DNA of 34,982 bases from an uncultured Phycisphaeraceae bacterium. GTDB taxonomy: Bacteria > Planctomycetota > Phycisphaerae > Phycisphaerales > UBA1924. The position numbers and the translations under genes are program-made. Position 1 is the first letter of the stretch; each line of letters opens with the position of its first letter. Below the pieces are notes generated by a model, which had not been told where the DNA came from, did no database searches, and saw only the letters and a list, made by a program, of their open reading frames with translations. Positions 33,551 to 34,982 of the stretch are shown piece after piece. Where the stretch lies: contig CALCCF010000074.1 in NCBI GenBank assembly GCA_937899905.1, positions 1 through 34,982 on the forward strand, read 5' to 3'.

Positions 33551-33663
33551 CTCGGGTCTCCTCTCTTTCCCCAAAATGCCCATTTTTCCAACGGAATCCA
33601 AGAGGGGTTCCCCGCAAGGTCGGGGAGATGCGGATGGGCCGCGGGCGGCCTGTTCGGGGTCCG

Positions 33664-33894
33664 GGGCGGCGGTGACGGCCCCCCGCGCTTCCGTGACGGT
33701 CGTTCGCGCGGCGGTGACGGCGGCTCGGGTGGCTAAGCGCGGAGGGCGGGTGGCTGTGACCGAACGACGCGCGGCTGAGCGCGGAGGACGGGTGGCTGAG
33801 CGCGAAGGACGCACGGCTGTAACCGAACGACGCGCGGCGGAGCGCGAAGCTCGGGTGGCGTAGCGCGAACAACGCGCGGCTGAGCGCGAAGGAC
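33664..33894. repeat. Tandem repeat, 11 copies of 21 bp with 63-bp higher-order period
   Basis: Eleven imperfect 21-bp units run without gaps, at 33664, 33685, 33706, 33727, 33748, 33769, 33790, 33811, 33832, 33853 and 33874. Most carry GGCTGAGCGCGAAGGAC or a variant; some carry GGCTGTGACCGAACGAC. Units of the same kind recur every third copy: 33748 matches 33811, and 33706 matches 33769 and 33832. The array therefore has a 63-bp higher-order repeat. There are no conserved spacers, so it is not CRISPR. Both strands stay open, giving seven-residue repeats in every frame, but no start codon or ribosome site supports translation. Confidence 0.85.
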
Positions 33895-33921
33895 CGTCAC
33901 CTGTGTTCTCGGGCGTTGGCG

Positions 33922-33960
33922 GGCCGCCGCCCCCCATGGATGGGGGGCGAGCCGGCGGCC
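33922..33960. repeat. Long GC-rich inverted repeat
   Basis: GGCCGCCG (33922-33929) pairs with CGGCGGCC (33953-33960) and inner CCCCCC pairs with GGGGGG around ATGGAT, with a CGAGC bulge. No T-run follows. It lies 40 nt before the beta-helix gene and next to the 21-bp array; a terminator or protein site is possible but unproven. Confidence 0.5.
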
Positions 33961-33986
33961 ATGGGATGTTAGATTGCCCGATGCCG

Positions 33987-33992
33987 TACACT
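33987..33992 (+). promoter_or_regulatory. Possible -10 (TACACT) for the beta-helix gene
   Basis: TACACT ends 8 nt before the ATG at 34001. The spacing is longer than at the other leaderless candidates, so the call is weaker. Confidence 0.25.
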
Positions 33993-34000
33993 GCCCTGCC

Positions 34001-34982
34001 ATGGAGCCCGCACGGTTCGAGCACCACCCGACGAAGATGCCGCGCCTGCCATGGACGCGGCTGCGCGAGGCCGCGGCCGAGGGCCGCTCGATCGAGGTCC
34101 GCGGCTTCGAGTTGGGCCAGAGCACGCACGAGGCGGCCCAACTGCTTTCCTTCGCGGGCTACCGATTCGAGGGCCGGGTCCGCTTCCATCGCTGCGTCTT
34201 CCGATCATTCGTCGATCTGGCCGAGGCACGGTTCGACCAGACCCTCCACCTGACCGAGTGCGAGTTTCGCGCCGGCCTCAAGCTGCACGATGCCGTCGTC
34301 AAGGGCCGCTGCTCGCTGCGCGGCTCGACGCTGTGCGACGACAAGAACATGTGGCTCGACTGGCGCGGCCTCAGGACCGGCGCCGACCTTCGCGTGCAGG
34401 GCGTCATCGCGGCCGCCCCCATCGACCTGGCCAACGCACGCATCGGGGCCGACCTGCGGCTGGACGGGCTGCACGTGGAGGCGTGCGGTCGCACAAAGGA
34501 AGAGGTTTCAGAGCGGGCACTCACCGGGGAGACCGGTCTCAGCCCGATGGCCGCCGACATGGCGGGCAAGGCCCTGAGCCTGCACGGCGCGAAGATCGAG
34601 GGGCACCTGCTACTGAAGAAGTTCACGCTCGCCACCGGCGTCGCCTACCGCGGCGCATTGCTTGGGCGGCGATCCCAGCGAACGCGGCTCGCGGGCCAGT
34701 GCGACATGCGCACCCGCGTCGGCGGATGGGTCATCTTCGACAACGCGGCCGTCGACGCCGGGACCGACCGCAAGGCGATCGACATGGACTCGGCGGAGGT
34801 GCGTGGGACCGTCCACTTCATCGGGGGCACGCGTGTCACCGGGTCCATCGACCTGCGGGCCAGCGTGAGGGGTCAGGTCGCCTTCCAGGGAGCCGCCGTC
34901 GACGCCGGGACGGAAACCAAGGCACTCACAATGGAATCGGCGAAGGTAGGCGGGGCGGTCTTATTCCTCGCAGGCACGCGCG
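34001..34982 (+). CDS. Beta-helix repeat protein, 3' end outside window
   Basis: From ATG 34001 the frame stays open for 327 codons to the window edge. There is no signal peptide at the start. The chain consists of short strands with recurring small residue turns (FRSFVDLAEARFDQTLHLTECEF, KLHDAVVKGRCSLRGSTL, IDLANARIGADLRLDGL, ALSLHGAKIEGHLLLK). This is typical of a right-handed beta-helix of the pentapeptide-repeat or bactofilin-like kind. Near the edge a unit beginning AAVDAGT (codons near 34745 and 34892) recurs after 147 nt (49 residues), with recurring elements KA, DM/ESAEV-GG, GGTR. A Met at 34037 is an alternative start. No ribosome site is seen. The function is unknown; possible roles are scaffolding or surface assembly. 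Confidence 0.75.
   Translation, partial: MEPARFEHHPTKMPRLPWTRLREAAAEGRSIEVRGFELGQSTHEAAQLLSFAGYRFEGRVRFHRCVFRSFVDLAEARFDQTLHLTECEFRAGLKLHDAVVKGRCSLRGSTLCDDKNMWLDWRGLRTGADLRVQGVIAAAPIDLANARIGADLRLDGLHVEACGRTKEEVSERALTGETGLSPMAADMAGKALSLHGAKIEGHLLLKKFTLATGVAYRGALLGRRSQRTRLAGQCDMRTRVGGWVIFDNAAVDAGTDRKAIDMDSAEVRGTVHFIGGTRVTGSIDLRASVRGQVAFQGAAVDAGTETKALTMESAKVGGAVLFLAGTR

Larger units (their letters stand above)
33551..34000. other. Gene-free intergenic region between divergent genes
   Basis: This 450-nt region separates the DUF5060 gene from the beta-helix gene. It holds an AT-richer segment next to the DUF5060 start (33560-33600), a 21-bp tandem repeat, and a long inverted repeat. Open frames cross it on both strands only because the repeat length is a multiple of three and the DNA is GC-rich. 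I find no convincing small protein or RNA gene. Confidence 0.6.

Noticed and set aside
33664-33894. CRISPR array
   Set aside because: Units are contiguous 21-bp imperfect repeats without unique spacers and no cas gene is nearby.
31487-34189. 900-codon reading of the DUF5060 gene starting upstream at 34189
   Set aside because: A signal peptide begins exactly at the ATG 33550 with a ribosome site. The upstream extension runs through the 21-bp repeats and inverted repeat.

Overview
The window is GC-rich bacterial chromosome, most likely from a planctomycete of the class Phycisphaerae. The main clue is three secreted proteins that end in the same dockerin-like calcium-loop module (DxDxDGxLTxFDFLxFQxAF...) and stop at -GCP. 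Other clues are a membrane protein with the CxNC/CPEC zinc ribbon common in planctomycetes, and mixed translation starts: some genes have GGAGG-type ribosome sites, others look leaderless. No mobile element, integrase, CRISPR array or prophage gene is visible.

Left part (1-16.4 kb). A truncated NAGPA-type lipoprotein gene diverges from uvrA. After uvrA come an unrecognised 428-residue protein, a ComJ-like (nuclease-inhibitor family) gene, a small conserved-looking protein and a SAM methyltransferase. An orphan MacB/FtsX-type permease converges on a three-gene unit: a TIM-barrel protein with a histone-H1-like tail, cytidylate kinase (cmk) and a PlsC acyltransferase. Next, gcvH, an ABC ATPase, a large two-module FtsX permease and serA lie head to tail with short gaps or overlaps, joining one-carbon/serine metabolism to an exporter.

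Middle (16.4-24 kb). A seven-repeat propeller-like dockerin protein is preceded by a leader of about 150 nt made of five consecutive hairpins, the most interesting non-coding signal in the window. Next are tRNA-Met with its terminator, tatA, a small lipoprotein, a NYN-domain nuclease and kynurenine 3-monooxygenase (kmo), all on the minus strand. A hypothetical gene and the RNase P RNA gene (rnpB) with its terminator follow. Divergent from rnpB is a degenerate Gfo/Idh/MocA-like protein.

Right part (24-35 kb). A zinc-ribbon membrane protein, a UvrD/PcrA helicase, a dicarboxylate/glutamate-type symporter, a GNAT acetyltransferase and a YdjA-like nitroreductase precede two more dockerin proteins: an FG-GAP/Ig protein and a DUF5060 glycoside-hydrolase-like protein. 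A 21-bp tandem repeat with 63-bp higher-order periodicity follows, and then the start of a beta-helix protein that runs off the window.

Across the window, several starts without a ribosome-binding site have a TANNNT hexamer ending 5-6 nt before the start codon. This is the geometry expected for leaderless transcripts and is listed locus by locus. All calls come from reading the sequence and remembered family features; no database search was run.
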